From Candidatus Woesearchaeota archaeon (GTDB lineage Archaea; Nanobdellota; Nanobdellia; Woesearchaeales; JAGVZT01): a DNA stretch of 5,429 nucleotides. The DNA lies in assembly GCA_019323665.1 (NCBI GenBank), contig JAHWHA010000047.1, positions 1 to 5,429 of the forward strand, read 5' to 3'. The translations under genes were made by a program, and so were the position numbers. The number at the start of each line of letters is the position of its first letter. Position 1 is the first letter of the stretch. Below the pieces are notes generated by a model. The model did not search any database, was not told where the DNA came from, and worked only from the letters and a program-made list of their open reading frames with translations. Shown piece after piece: positions 5,198-5,429 of the stretch.

Positions 5198-5429
5198 CTT
5201 CAGAATAAACATGCGCCTCAAACCTGAAAATGCGGTTGCTGAGATCCTGCCAGGCATCTCTCTCCAAGCCTGCCTTCTTGCATGTCATTTCAAGTGCGCT
5301 CACAACAGTGCAATTGTACTCAGTGAAAACCTGCGGCAGCAGTAGCCCAGAGCCCTCAGCTCCACGAATAATAAGTCCGTGCTTGCCAATAGTAATCTTG
5401 TTCAAGTAATCCTCTGCCTTTTCAACTTC
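5187..5429 (-). CDS. AMMECR1-domain protein (partial, N-terminus beyond right edge)
   Basis: The frame is open from the right edge to the TGA at 5189-5187 and gives the C-terminal 80 residues of a domain that is usually near 200. Seen: the strand GKHGLIIRG, the family hallmark GLLLPQV followed by a glutamate three residues later, the helix ALEMTCKKAGLERDAW, and the final strand RIFRFEAHVYSED. These are the closing elements of the AMMECR1 fold, which is conserved in archaea and eukaryotes. Its biochemical activity is not established; archaeal members are soluble cytoplasmic proteins, often found beside radical-SAM or MEMO-type genes, none of which is visible here. A TTG at 5405 is an internal codon, not the start, because the family-like sequence continues upstream to the edge. 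It lies upstream of the kinase on the same strand but is separated by 144 nt with a new promoter. Confidence 0.88.
   Translation of the reverse strand, partial: EVEKAEDYLNKITIGKHGLIIRGAEGSGLLLPQVFTEYNCTVVSALEMTCKKAGLERDAWQDLSNRIFRFEAHVYSEDTK

Overview
The window looks like a piece of an AT-rich archaeal chromosome, most likely from a DPANN lineage of the Woesearchaeota/Pacearchaeota type. The evidence is mixed. Promoters have archaeal TATA boxes about 25-28 nt upstream of the start codons, with no Shine-Dalgarno sequences. The gene families are typically archaeal: an HTH-CBS regulator, an SbcD/Mre11-related phosphoesterase and AMMECR1. The surface protein carries modules that I recall, from memory rather than a search, from Woesearchaeota surface proteins. 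TAA, TAG and TGA all serve as stops, so the standard prokaryotic code fits. I see no rRNA, tRNA, insertion sequence or CRISPR array.

Layout. Positions 1-2151 (minus) hold a two-gene operon. The first gene encodes a small protein with two sigma-4-like helix-turn-helix units. It overlaps by 8 nt a large membrane-anchored, sequon-rich surface protein that runs off the left edge. Positions 2152-2416 are a very AT-rich divergent promoter region containing a 19-bp perfect palindrome. Positions 2417-3130 (plus) encode a calcineurin-like phosphoesterase of the COG1407/TIGR00024 type. It converges on an XRE-HTH plus twin-CBS regulator (3204-3761, minus). A back-to-back promoter region then leads to a 64-residue ten-cysteine DUF6485-type protein (3877-4071, plus). 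Its stop codon overlaps that of a convergent PfkB/adenosine-kinase-like sugar or nucleoside kinase (4068-5042, minus). The right edge holds the C-terminal 80 residues of an AMMECR1-domain protein (5187-5429, minus).

How it works together. The only clear operon is the regulator-surface protein pair, and the overlap suggests that the HTH protein is made together with, and may control, the cell-surface glycoprotein. The other genes look like single-gene units with their own promoters. For four of them the TATA-to-ATG distance predicts leaderless mRNAs, and this geometry was used to choose starts for the phosphoesterase and the Cys-rich protein. The CBS regulator may sense adenine nucleotides, and the nearby kinase may make them, but that link is only inference. 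I see no defence or mobile system. The most interesting material is the hyper-sequon surface protein, its duplicated sigma-4-like HTH partner and the candidate operators.
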